Assembly (NCBI GenBank): GCA_020628895.1
Contig: JAHDEM010000013.1
Location: 25,029-57,079, forward strand
Direction: 5' to 3'
DNA length: 32,051 bases
Source of the DNA: Candidatus Endobugula sp.
GTDB lineage: Bacteria > Pseudomonadota > Gammaproteobacteria > Pseudomonadales > Cellvibrionaceae
The position numbers and the translations under genes are program-made. Positions within the stretch are counted from its first letter, which is position 1. The number at the start of each line of letters is the position of its first letter. Shown one piece after another: positions 6,492 to 16,185 of this stretch. The notes under the pieces are model-generated. The model searched no databases. It was not told where the DNA came from and worked only from the letters and a program-made list of their open reading frames with translations.

Positions 6492-8939
6492 ATGAAAACA
6501 TCAAAACCAGTTGCCACCGTGCCAGCACTAACGAAGCAATTAGCTGTTGCCATTAGTACCTCGATAGTGGTATCTGCCATAGTATTGTATGCGCTATGGT
6601 TTTGGGTTGTTATGCCAGATAATCAACAGAAGTTCACCACCCAAGTGACGAATAACGTCGAGCGGTATAGAACTAATATTACTGCTTACATCAGCCAGGT
6701 TGATAATAATTTAACTACGTTTATAGATGACATCCCAGATGCTCTATTAACGACTCCCACCGATGCCATTGCATTAAATCAATGGCTATCGCAACATCAA
6801 AAAGATCTTCAAAAATCATTGTCTCATGTTAAAGAAATAAAATTTGTTTCTTCAACTGAGATTGAAATGTTATTTCAACTGCCCCCTCAAGCAGAAGATA
6901 GCACTGCAGTGAGCTTTTTATTAATCGATATGATTAATCGATTACAAACAGGGCAGCGTTCGCGTATTGAAGCGGCGAAAATAAATAATTCGTCGCAGTG
7001 GCAGCTGCATAAAGTGATGTTGGTCAGTAATCGTGATGGTATTGTGCAAGGTGCGATACATTTTACATTATCGCTAGAAGGCATTTCACAGATATTTAGA
7101 GATGTTGACCCTGCGCTAGCAAGAGTGATGTTGATTCAATCCATTGATAATGAAAAACCATTAACTTTTTTTCTCTTTGGCCAAGGGGATTCAGGTTACA
7201 GACAGAGGTTTACTACGATAGAAGACAGTTATTGGCAAATGACTTATCAACCCTCTTTGCTTTTATCTCAAACAACCCATCGTATTCCGATGTGGTTTTA
7301 TATACTAGGCTTTGTGCTGCCAGTTGCTCTGACAATAATAGTGTTGTGGGCAAATCGACAGCCGTCGCCTAAAGCCGACAACAAGACAAAAGCGAAAAAA
7401 GAGAGTAAAAAACCACAAGAAAAGCCATCTCTATCATCATCGTCTCCAGATGTAGTTCCAGCTGAAGATAGCACTGCGTTAACAAATACTCCGCAAAAAC
7501 AAGTCGATAATCAAGATAAAGCGACAAAGGAGCCGGCTTTGTCAGAGCCTTTTCCTCATACCATTTTTCGGGCTTACGATATTAGGGGTATTGCATATAA
7601 GCAATTTTCTCAGGACCTTGCGGTATCGATTGGTCAAGCAGTGGCGAGTGAGGTACTCAAAGCCGGTGATCAAAAGATGATCGTGGGCTATGATGCAAGA
7701 ACACACTCACCCAATTTTGCATCTAGCGTCATAGAGGGCATTGTTAGTACTGGCTGTGATGTTATTGATATTGGTTTGGTCCCGACTCCACTGATGAATT
7801 TTTCTGCCTGTCATCATCCAGATACTAGCAGCGGTATGATTATTACCGCCAGCCATAATCCAAAAGAATATAATGGTTGCAAAATAGTCGTCAAAGGGCA
7901 AACCTTGGTTGAAGGCGATATCCAGCGTATTAAAGCACGTATTATTAACCGCGATCTGACTGCTTCATCTAACAAGGGTGAGGTGACCAATAATGACTTT
8001 AGCCAAGCGTATATTGATCGGGTGGTTAGTGATGTCGCTGTGATGGAAGGGTGGAAGGTGGTTGTTGATGCAGGTAATGGTGCATCTAGTGATTTGGCAC
8101 CGCGTCTATTTGATGCACTTCAATGCCAGACGACTCCCCTGTTTTGTGAATTTGACGGTGAATTTCCGAATCATGCCCCAGATCCCTGTGTGATCGAAAA
8201 TCTCAAACCATTAGTCTCTACTGTTAAAGAGCAGAAAGTGGATGTGGGTTTTGCCTTTGATGGTGACGGCGACAGAGTGATGGTTGTCACAGCTACGGGG
8301 CGTATTCTCTGGCCAGATCAATTGTTAATGTTATTTGCCCAGGATGTTGTTGCTAGAAATCCCGGTTCCGATGTGGTGTTCGATAGTAAATCAACGCATT
8401 TATTATCTCATGTTATTACAGAAAATGGTGGCCGCCCTATTATGTGGAAGACAGGTCATTCTCACATCAAAGCAAAAATGCGAGAAACTCACGCGTTATT
8501 AGGCGGAGAGTTTTCGGGCCATATCTTTTTTAAGGAACGCTGGTATGGTTTTGATGATGGCTTATACGCCGCCGCTCGTTTATTGGAGTTGATGACATTA
8601 ACAGGTCAAACAGTCGATGATATGTTATCTTCACTGCCTCAAATGATATCAACACCGGAAATAAAAATTACCGTTACCGAAGAGAAAAAGTTTGGTCTTG
8701 TGGATGAACTTGCCCGTAGCAGCACTTTCACTCTAGATGGTGATGTGGGTGAGCGTACTCTAGTAGATGGTATACGCGTGGATTTTGAAACAGGCTGGGG
8801 TTTAGTGAGAGCATCTAACACGGCACCTGCTTTGACATTACGATTTGAGGCAGTTGATGAGAAATCATTAAAGGCTATTCAAGCCTTATTTAAGCGAGAA
8901 ATTCATGCTATTGATCATAGTTTATCGATGGATTTTTAA
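6492..8939 (+). CDS. algC: Phosphomannomutase/phosphoglucomutase, membrane-anchored long form
   Basis: Interconverts the 6- and 1-phosphates of mannose and glucose, feeding GDP-mannose, LPS and exopolysaccharide synthesis. From ATG 6492 (AGG 9 nt upstream, preferred over GTG 6486) it is 815 residues. A transmembrane helix (about 17-41) leads to a periplasmic domain of about 225 residues; a second helix (about 267-286) and a Lys/Ser/Pro-rich linker follow. The mutase begins near residue 355 (FRAYDIRG), with catalytic Ser454 in TASHNP, Mg-binding DGDGDR at 590-595, sugar-binding GGEFSGH at 671-677 and phosphate-binding RASNTAP from 773. The enzyme part matches the roughly 460-residue Pseudomonas AlgC. 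The N-terminal part resembles an extracytoplasmic sensor, but its ligand is unknown. dut, normally just upstream, is missing. Confidence 0.94.
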   Translation: MKTSKPVATVPALTKQLAVAISTSIVVSAIVLYALWFWVVMPDNQQKFTTQVTNNVERYRTNITAYISQVDNNLTTFIDDIPDALLTTPTDAIALNQWLSQHQKDLQKSLSHVKEIKFVSSTEIEMLFQLPPQAEDSTAVSFLLIDMINRLQTGQRSRIEAAKINNSSQWQLHKVMLVSNRDGIVQGAIHFTLSLEGISQIFRDVDPALARVMLIQSIDNEKPLTFFLFGQGDSGYRQRFTTIEDSYWQMTYQPSLLLSQTTHRIPMWFYILGFVLPVALTIIVLWANRQPSPKADNKTKAKKESKKPQEKPSLSSSSPDVVPAEDSTALTNTPQKQVDNQDKATKEPALSEPFPHTIFRAYDIRGIAYKQFSQDLAVSIGQAVASEVLKAGDQKMIVGYDARTHSPNFASSVIEGIVSTGCDVIDIGLVPTPLMNFSACHHPDTSSGMIITASHNPKEYNGCKIVVKGQTLVEGDIQRIKARIINRDLTASSNKGEVTNNDFSQAYIDRVVSDVAVMEGWKVVVDAGNGASSDLAPRLFDALQCQTTPLFCEFDGEFPNHAPDPCVIENLKPLVSTVKEQKVDVGFAFDGDGDRVMVVTATGRILWPDQLLMLFAQDVVARNPGSDVVFDSKSTHLLSHVITENGGRPIMWKTGHSHIKAKMRETHALLGGEFSGHIFFKERWYGFDDGLYAAARLLELMTLTGQTVDDMLSSLPQMISTPEIKITVTEEKKFGLVDELARSSTFTLDGDVGERTLVDGIRVDFETGWGLVRASNTAPALTLRFEAVDEKSLKAIQALFKREIHAIDHSLSMDF

Positions 8940-9025
8940 TCCGCAAAAAATGATTTGATAGTCTTTAATACAAAAGTGTGTTTATAAGAACGATCTTCAG
9001 TAAATGCATTATTTATTTTAATTAG

Positions 9026-9958
<933 letters not shown>

Positions 9959-10115
9959 ATAAATATAACACGCTATCTTTAATCTCTATTTCATAAAACA
10001 CGAAATCGTTATTGAAGCATAGCGTTTATATGGTTAGGATAGCGCTCTGATTATTGGCTTGCTCAGCTAATAACAATAACAGTCTGATACATAGTTGATT
10101 GATGAGTTTTATTAT

Positions 10116-10721
10116 ATGACTAAACCTACTCAAAAAACGCCGCGTCGAATTCAAATATTAGAATGCTTGGCGCAAATGCTAGAAGAGTCTCCGGGTACCC
10201 GAATCACTACAGCGGCATTGGCAAGCAAAGTCGGTGTTTCGGAAGCGGCTTTATATCGTCACTTTCCTAGTAAAACCAAAATGTTTGAGGGTTTGATCGA
10301 ATTTATTGAAGAAACTATTTTTACTAAAGCAGGTGTCATAACAAAAGAAAACACCGGTGCAATTTCTCAGTGTGAAAAAATACTGTGGCTATTGCTGATG
10401 TTTTGTGAGCGCAACCCGGGCATTACTCGAATCCTAACAGGTGATGCTATTGCGGGGGAAACAGACCGCCTTCGTCATCGAGTTATGCAATTTTTCGAGC
10501 GTTTAGAAACACAGATTAAGCTAATTTTAAGGGAAGCAGAAATTCGTGAAGGTCTTCGTACACGATTACCTGCTAATATCGCCGCGAATAGTCTGTTAGC
10601 TCTTGTGGAAGGACGCATTGCCCAATATGTAAGAAGTGAATTTAAACGTAAACCCACCGTTCACTGGCCTGAACAACTATCGATTGTGATGTCAGATTTT
10701 TTTTACGATAAAGCGTCTTAG
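10116..10721 (+). CDS. slmA: Nucleoid occlusion factor SlmA
   Basis: A TetR-family DNA-binding protein that binds specific chromosomal sites and antagonises FtsZ polymerisation over the nucleoid. The 201-residue protein has the helix-turn-helix [37 protein letters not shown] (residues about 29-66), then [16 protein letters not shown] and the C-terminal [11 protein letters not shown], all diagnostic of SlmA rather than a generic TetR. ATG 10116 was chosen over an upstream TTG (10095) because [11 protein letters not shown] fits the family. It keeps the enterobacterial position beside pyrE. Its stop overlaps the convergent DUF4124 gene by 4 bp. A near-consensus SlmA site lies inside ftsX. Confidence 0.94.
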   Translation: MTKPTQKTPRRIQILECLAQMLEESPGTRITTAALASKVGVSEAALYRHFPSKTKMFEGLIEFIEETIFTKAGVITKENTGAISQCEKILWLLLMFCERNPGITRILTGDAIAGETDRLRHRVMQFFERLETQIKLILREAEIREGLRTRLPANIAANSLLALVEGRIAQYVRSEFKRKPTVHWPEQLSIVMSDFFYDKAS

Positions 10722-11332
10722 TTTTTAGTTGGTTTTATTATTTTGAATCGCTGAATATCTTTGTCATAACTGATAGTCAGTTCCTGTTTGTGTTTCTCCT
10801 TTCTTTCAATTTCTTGTTCAAAAAACACCCTGTCTTTTTGTAGGCGAGAGATGGAAAATAATGTGTCTTCTGAAACCTGCTCTCCCTGGCGCTCGTTAGC
10901 TGCGGCCTCGGCTTGGTAATGTTTAATAGTGTCGGATATGTTACTTAGTGTGAGTTTTAGTGAATAAATACTGTTACTAACACCTTCTAGTCTGCGTTTT
11001 TTTGTCGCTTGTATATCCTCTACAGTACTATAGCGAGATAACAGTTCTGCATCCCATTTTTCTATTCGTCGCTGTTCTTCTTTTTCTTGCTTAAGGCGAA
11101 TTTTTTCTTCTGGGCTTAGTTCAGCTGGAACGGTTTTAATGATCCCCCCTTTGCTATCAATAATGTCGTAACCTCTAACGGCATACTTAGGCTCGATAGC
11201 ATCAGAAATAACCTGGCTCCCTTGATCGTTGGTATAACGAAAAAACGTTTTTCCTTGCGCATAGACATGCGGGTTTGTAGTAGCGATACAAACTAGACAG
11301 GTGATTAAAAAGCGTTTTAGGTGGGTTTTCAT
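10718..11332 (-). CDS. Exported DUF4124 coiled-coil protein
   Basis: A protein of about 204 residues with no known function. A signal peptide ([15 protein letters not shown]..., likely cut after VYA) sends it to the periplasm. Next is a short DUF4124-like segment ([30 protein letters not shown]), a beta motif common in gammaproteobacterial envelope proteins. Two highly charged helical stretches follow, about residues 72-100 and 110-195 ([31 protein letters not shown]), probably coiled coils. The start is uncertain: GTG at 11341 would add three residues, and neither has a good ribosome binding site. It lies downstream of pyrE on the same strand (62 bp gap) and overlaps slmA tail to tail. Confidence 0.8.
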   Translation of the reverse strand: MKTHLKRFLITCLVCIATTNPHVYAQGKTFFRYTNDQGSQVISDAIEPKYAVRGYDIIDSKGGIIKTVPAELSPEEKIRLKQEKEEQRRIEKWDAELLSRYSTVEDIQATKKRRLEGVSNSIYSLKLTLSNISDTIKHYQAEAAANERQGEQVSEDTLFSISRLQKDRVFFEQEIERKEKHKQELTISYDKDIQRFKIIKPTKN

Positions 11333-11394
11333 ATTATTCACTGTAGAAGGAGTTATTCATATATTCCAGCTTTCTATGATTTTGGTCAGCACAT

Positions 11395-12039
11395 TTATGC
11401 TTGTACACCATATTGTTCTCGGTATTTTTTCATGGCGTCAACATTCGTTGTATCACCTTTTTCATCCATATAATCAATAATGTCATCTAAAGAGACAATA
11501 CTAATCACCGGAATATTAAAGGTATTTTCAACCTCTTGAATAGCAGATAGCTCACCCTGACCACGCTCTTGTCGATTAAGCCCAATTAATACCGCTGCCG
11601 GATTTGCATTCCCTTTTTGGATAATATCGATAACTTCACGGACAGCGGTACCTGCAGTAATCACATCATCTATGATTAGTACATTTCCTTCAAGTGGTGC
11701 GCCAACGAGAGTGCCTCCTTCACCATGGTCTTTTGCCTCTTTGCGGTTGTAGCAAAATGGGTAATCTTGTTGAAAATGTTCAGCTAATGACGCTGCAGTA
11801 GTTGCTGCTAATGGAATACCCTTGTAAGCTGGGCCGAAGATCATATCAATGGAAACATTCGATGCAACTAATGCAGCAGCATACGCTTTTGCCAAGGCAG
11901 ATAGAGCTGCCCCAGTTTTAAAACGCCCTGCATTAAAAAAATAGGGGCTTATGCGCCCAGATTTTAACGTGAATTCGCCAAAACTCAGCGCATTGTGCTC
12001 GATGGCAAGTTCAATAAATTGTTGTTGAAATGGCAACAT
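11395..12039 (-). CDS. pyrE: Orotate phosphoribosyltransferase
   Basis: Transfers ribose-5-phosphate from PRPP to orotate, forming OMP in pyrimidine synthesis. The 214 residues match the family length. Marks are [18 protein letters not shown] (orotate side), [11 protein letters not shown], the [13 protein letters not shown] flexible loop with the catalytic Lys and His, and the PRPP motif [13 protein letters not shown] near residue 120. It is divergent from crc across 186 bp. No attenuator hairpin with a T-run was seen upstream, unlike the E. coli rph-pyrE arrangement, where rph precedes pyrE. Confidence 0.97.
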   Translation of the reverse strand: MLPFQQQFIELAIEHNALSFGEFTLKSGRISPYFFNAGRFKTGAALSALAKAYAAALVASNVSIDMIFGPAYKGIPLAATTAASLAEHFQQDYPFCYNRKEAKDHGEGGTLVGAPLEGNVLIIDDVITAGTAVREVIDIIQKGNANPAAVLIGLNRQERGQGELSAIQEVENTFNIPVISIVSLDDIIDYMDEKGDTTNVDAMKKYREQYGVQA

Positions 12040-12173
12040 TGTAAATTCCTAATATTCGGCTAAATTAATAAGCAATAACAGCAATAATGGCATGGTTTTG
12101 AAGATAAAGTCACTTTTTAGATGTTTTTATCGTTTTAAGTCAATTTTTGTAAACGTTATCTACGTTTTACACT

Positions 12174-12202
12174 TTGCAATTTCGCTATTTTAGGTATTAT
12201 AC
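12174..12202 (+). promoter_or_regulatory. Candidate crc promoter
   Basis: TTGCAA (12174-12179) and TTATAC (12197-12202) are 17 bp apart, directed at crc, whose ATG is 23 bp beyond the -10. An alternative -10, TATTAT, overlaps it with 15-bp spacing. An AAGGG ribosome binding site follows at the right distance. Confidence 0.5.
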
Positions 12203-12225
12203 GCGCCTTACATTAAGGGTTCATT

Positions 12226-13005
12226 ATGCGAATAATTAGTCTCAGTGTCGATGGGCTGCATCAAGCCGCTCAACGGGGCCTCTATACTTGGCTGGAAGAG
12301 CAGGATGCAGATATCATTTGTCTGCAGGATTTGCGCTGCCTTGAGTATGAGACAGATGATGATATTTTTCATCCACCAGGCTACAACGCTTATTTCTTTG
12401 ACTCTGGCACCAAGCACTATAACGGTGTAGCAATATATTCTCGGGCATTACCAAAAGCGTTGATATATGGTTTAGGGTTTTCTAGTGGCGTTGATATGGA
12501 AGGTCGTTACTTACAAATCGATTTTGACAATTTAAGTATTGGATCGTTATTAGCACCTTCGGCTTTTAGTGATGCTGAATCACAAGAAGTGAAAACGCAA
12601 TTTTTTGATGACCTTCAAGCACATCTCAATAAGATTTCTCGTAAACGCAGGGATTTTATCTTTTGTGGCAATTGGGCGATGGCGCCTAAAAAAGAGGATG
12701 TCTCTAATCCAGCAGAGCAAATGCAGCAATCGGGCTTTTTGCCCGAAGAAAAGCGGTGGATGGACCAGTTAAGCCAGATTGGTTATGTCGATGCTTTTCG
12801 CCAGGGTAATACCGACAAAGACGAATATAGTTGGTGGCCAAGTGGTAAGCAGGATGAAGGACAGGCTTGGAGAACGGATCTACAGATTGTGTCATCATCA
12901 CTTAAGAACCATGTAGAGTATGCCATTATCTATAAAAATCAGCAGTTTTCGAGTCACTTACCCGTTATTATCGACTACGATATGGAGTTAGAGCCAGAAT
13001 ATTAG
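12226..13005 (+). CDS. crc: Crc homologue, catalytically degenerate exonuclease III-like protein
   Basis: A 259-residue protein of the endonuclease/exonuclease/phosphatase fold. It resembles Pseudomonas Crc along its length (MRIISLSVDGLHQAAQRGL, ICLQDLR, GVAIYSR, GRYLQIDFD, SWWPSGKQ). Against exonuclease III the expected catalytic positions are altered: the early Asn of FNINGL is Ser, GDxN reads GNWA and the final SDH reads SSH. Loss of nuclease activity is therefore likely, as in Crc. By family it would act with Hfq in catabolite repression of translation. Its place between pyrE and rph is the Pseudomonas order. hfq is not in the window. Confidence 0.85.
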   Translation: MRIISLSVDGLHQAAQRGLYTWLEEQDADIICLQDLRCLEYETDDDIFHPPGYNAYFFDSGTKHYNGVAIYSRALPKALIYGLGFSSGVDMEGRYLQIDFDNLSIGSLLAPSAFSDAESQEVKTQFFDDLQAHLNKISRKRRDFIFCGNWAMAPKKEDVSNPAEQMQQSGFLPEEKRWMDQLSQIGYVDAFRQGNTDKDEYSWWPSGKQDEGQAWRTDLQIVSSSLKNHVEYAIIYKNQQFSSHLPVIIDYDMELEPEY

Positions 13006-13046
13006 CCGTCTTAGAACGGCTTCTCCCGTCCATGGGGGTGTTGTCA

Positions 13047-13766
13047 CTATTCGTTAATACAGGCTGTCTGCGCAGCATTAAGCTCCTTAATCCCCTTTTT
13101 GGCCAATGCTAACATTTGAGCAAACTCTTGCTCTGTAAATGGTTCTCCCTCAGCAGTGCCCTGAATTTCAATCATGCCGCCATCGTCCGCCATCACAATG
13201 TTCATATCTGTATCTGCGTTAGAGTCTTCAAGATAATCTAAATCGAGCACGGCCTCCCCCTCGTAAATACCCACAGAAATAGAAGCGATCATTCGTGTGA
13301 GGGGATTCTCTGATAAGGTGCCATCGTTAACAAGATGGTTCAGAGCATCTGCTAATGCGACGCAAGCACCTGTGATAGATGCTGTTCGTGTGCCGCCATC
13401 GGCTTGTATCACATCGCAATCGATCGTTATTGTTCTTTCACCTAACTTTCCTAAATCCACCGCAGCACGTAAGGATCGGCCAATTAATCGCTGAATTTCA
13501 ACCGTGCGCCCTGTTTGTTTACCTCGGGCGGCCTCTCTATTCATTCGGGAGTTGGTGGAGCGAGGCAACATACCATATTCAGCCGTAATCCAGCCTTTAC
13601 CCTGACCACGCAGAAAACTGGGTACGCTATTGTCGATACTGGCATTGCAAATGACTTTCGTGTCGCCAAATTCAATGAGCACCGAGCCTTCGGCATGTTT
13701 GGTAAAGTTTTTTGTTAAACGAATAGTGCGCGTTTGATCCGCTGTTCTTCCGCTGGGACGATTCAT
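13047..13766 (-). CDS. rph: Ribonuclease PH
   Basis: A phosphorolytic 3'-to-5' exoribonuclease that trims tRNA 3' ends; it forms a hexameric ring. The 239-residue protein begins [22 protein letters not shown] and has [16 protein letters not shown], the [25 protein letters not shown] phosphate/RNA-binding block and [18 protein letters not shown]. It is full length, unlike the frameshifted rph of E. coli K-12. It is convergent with crc (41 bp) and divergent from yicC (181 bp). Confidence 0.97.
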   Translation of the reverse strand: MNRPSGRTADQTRTIRLTKNFTKHAEGSVLIEFGDTKVICNASIDNSVPSFLRGQGKGWITAEYGMLPRSTNSRMNREAARGKQTGRTVEIQRLIGRSLRAAVDLGKLGERTITIDCDVIQADGGTRTASITGACVALADALNHLVNDGTLSENPLTRMIASISVGIYEGEAVLDLDYLEDSNADTDMNIVMADDGGMIEIQGTAEGEPFTEQEFAQMLALAKKGIKELNAAQTACINE

Positions 13767-13849
13767 AAATGGCCTGTTTGTAGGGGTGATAAATGAGAAA
13801 ATTAATGGCGCCCAAGTGTACAGTAAAACCCTAGATATAGCTCTGTCTG

Positions 13850-13908
13850 TGTTAGAATTTCTATTTATGTTTCTTATTTGGGCTTGTTAAAAAATCATAC
13901 ATAACAAG
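13850..13908 (+). promoter_or_regulatory. Candidate yicC extended -10 and leader hairpin
   Basis: TGTTAGAAT (13850-13858) is an extended -10 with a poor -35. About 25 bp on, CTTGTTA (13883-13889) and TAACAAG (13902-13908) form a perfect 7-bp stem with a 12-nt loop in the presumed yicC leader. The rest of the rph-yicC gap shows nothing firm. Confidence 0.35.
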
Positions 13909-13947
13909 AACAATCTGTAGAAAGCTCACTATTTTTGGAAGAACACT

Positions 13948-14826
13948 ATGCCTAATAGCATGACCGGATTTTCTCGCCAGGAGCACCAAGATTCTTGGGG
14001 AACACTCAGTTGTGAGGTCCGTAGCGTTAATCACCGTTATTTAGAGCCGAGTATTCGTTTACCCGAGTCATTACGTAGTATCGAAGTGCCAATACGGGAT
14101 CGGTTGCGTAAGCAACTGCAGCGTGGCAAGGTTGAAGTCACTATTCAGTTGGCAGTAAGCCATGCTCAGGCGGATGGTTTAGGTGTTAATCGCGAGCTAT
14201 TGAATCAGTTAGTACAAGCAAGCTCTGAAGTAACAACAACGTTAGCTGCTCGTGATCTGAAAACGGCTTCTATCGACCCTTTAAAAATCCTACAGTGGCC
14301 GGGGCTGATTGAGCCACAAAGTGTTGATACCGATGCGATAGAGGCTGCGGCGATGGCTATTGTTGAACAATCACTCGATGCTTTGATTCGACACCGTGAG
14401 CGAGAAGGCCAAGAATTGAAGGGGCAGATTGAGCAACGACTGACAGCCATTAATGAATACGTTGATGATGTGCGCCAGCAAATGCCTGAGATATTGCAGT
14501 CGCAGAAGGATAAACTTCAACAACGAGTTGCTGATATGCAAGTGGATGTAGAAGAAGATCGTTTGGCTCAAGAAGTGGCTATTCTCGCCAATAAAGCCGA
14601 TGTTGACGAAGAATTAGATCGTTTATTAATACACATAGACGAAGTTAGGCATATACTCAATCAAAAAGGGCCTATTGGTCGTCGTTTAGATTTTATGATG
14701 CAAGAGCTTAATAGAGAAGCGAATACCTTGTCATCGAAAGCGATTCATACCGATACCACCCAAGCGGCGGTTTCGTTAAAGGTGCTAATTGAGCAAATGC
14801 GCGAGCAAATACAAAACATAGAATAA
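13948..14826 (+). CDS. yicC: YicC family endoribonuclease
   Basis: A 292-residue YicC/YloC protein. Family members have recently been characterised as endoribonucleases acting on certain small RNAs. Domains: an N-terminal YicC region (MPNSMTGFSRQEHQDSWGT, CEVRSVNHRYLEPSIRLPE), a middle helical part, and the C-terminal DUF1732 block (EVAILANKADVDEELDRL, HIDEVRHIL, GRRLDFMMQELNREANTLSSKA). A GGAAGAA ribosome binding site precedes ATG. gmk follows after 49 bp, so yicC-gmk may be co-transcribed, as in Pseudomonas-type clusters. Confidence 0.95.
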   Translation: MPNSMTGFSRQEHQDSWGTLSCEVRSVNHRYLEPSIRLPESLRSIEVPIRDRLRKQLQRGKVEVTIQLAVSHAQADGLGVNRELLNQLVQASSEVTTTLAARDLKTASIDPLKILQWPGLIEPQSVDTDAIEAAAMAIVEQSLDALIRHREREGQELKGQIEQRLTAINEYVDDVRQQMPEILQSQKDKLQQRVADMQVDVEEDRLAQEVAILANKADVDEELDRLLIHIDEVRHILNQKGPIGRRLDFMMQELNREANTLSSKAIHTDTTQAAVSLKVLIEQMREQIQNIE

Positions 14827-14863
14827 AATAATAAAAATTGAATGATATATAGCCAGAGAATGA

Positions 14864-15490
<627 letters not shown>

Positions 15491-15562
15491 GTTATATGGA
15501 CAGCAGATTTAGCTCTACATATTGTTTTAACGCCAGTTTTTCCGTAAACTAGCGAGTTAGCA

Positions 15563-15590
15563 TTGACTTGTCTAATTTATAGATTACATT
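15563..15590 (+). promoter_or_regulatory. Weak candidate rpoZ promoter
   Basis: TTGACT (15563-15568) and TACATT (15585-15590) are 16 bp apart in the gmk-rpoZ gap, pointing at rpoZ about 100 bp away. The -10 matches only 4 of 6 consensus positions. Confidence 0.3.
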
Positions 15591-15688
15591 TAGTTTGGGT
15601 GCTAGAGTTATGGCCTTACATAAAGTAGCCGTAAAAACACCGACTTTTAATCGAAGTATCCAAATAATACCTACATTGGAAAGAAATT

Positions 15689-16027
15689 ATGGCCCGTATT
15701 ACCGTTGAAGATTGTCTTGATCATGTTGACAATCGTTTTGAGTTAGTGCTCGTAGGCACTAAAAGAGCCCGTCAAATTGCCACTGGTGGCAAAGACCCTA
15801 TGGTTCCTACCGAAAATGATAAACCTACCGTTCTTGCTTTACGCGAGATCGAAGAAGGCTATATTAGTCCTGACATCTTAGTAGAAGATGAAGAGGATGA
15901 TTTCGAAGAAATGGTAGATGATATTGCCGCTATCGAAGCGAGTATTGCAGCATCCGTTGGTGAAGTGGTGGAAACCGATGTTGAAATCACTCCCGTGGCA
16001 ACAGATTCAGAGGTTGATCCAGAGTAA
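15689..16027 (+). CDS. rpoZ: RNA polymerase omega subunit
   Basis: The small RNA polymerase subunit that aids beta-prime folding and forms part of a ppGpp site. The N-terminal 60 residues are canonical ([30 protein letters not shown], then [14 protein letters not shown]). At 112 residues it is longer than E. coli omega (91) and carries a strongly acidic tail from about residue 65 onward. GGAAAG lies 6 nt before ATG. spoT follows after 158 bp that hold a hairpin. Confidence 0.96.
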   Translation: MARITVEDCLDHVDNRFELVLVGTKRARQIATGGKDPMVPTENDKPTVLALREIEEGYISPDILVEDEEDDFEEMVDDIAAIEASIAASVGEVVETDVEITPVATDSEVDPE

Positions 16028-16086
16028 GCATATCGGAGTAATGACAGCGATTTATTTTTGGTCTTTTCTATTACTACCTCTTCTAT

Positions 16087-16136
16087 GGGATGCTAGGTCA
16101 TCACAGCTATTTAGCATCCCGAATACCCCTTTTTTT
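16087..16136 (+). terminator. Hairpin with delayed T-run between rpoZ and spoT
   Basis: GGGATGCTA (16087-16095) and TAGCATCCC (16112-16120) form a perfect 9-bp stem with a 16-nt loop. Seven T follow after a 9-nt gap (16130-16136). The distance to the T-run is long for an efficient terminator. It may be a partial terminator or an RNA processing element reducing spoT relative to rpoZ. Confidence 0.45.
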
Positions 16137-16185
16137 AATGCCCCACTTCCTTTAACCGGTATTCAGTGCTTCACAAAGGAAGTTT

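Noticed and set aside
6492-7556. The AlgC N-terminal part as a fused or decayed dUTPase
   Set aside because: It contains two membrane helices and no dUTPase motif.
13004-13021. AGCCGT/ACGGCT hairpin between crc and rph as a terminator
   Set aside because: The stem is only 6 bp with a 6-nt loop and has no T-run on either strand.
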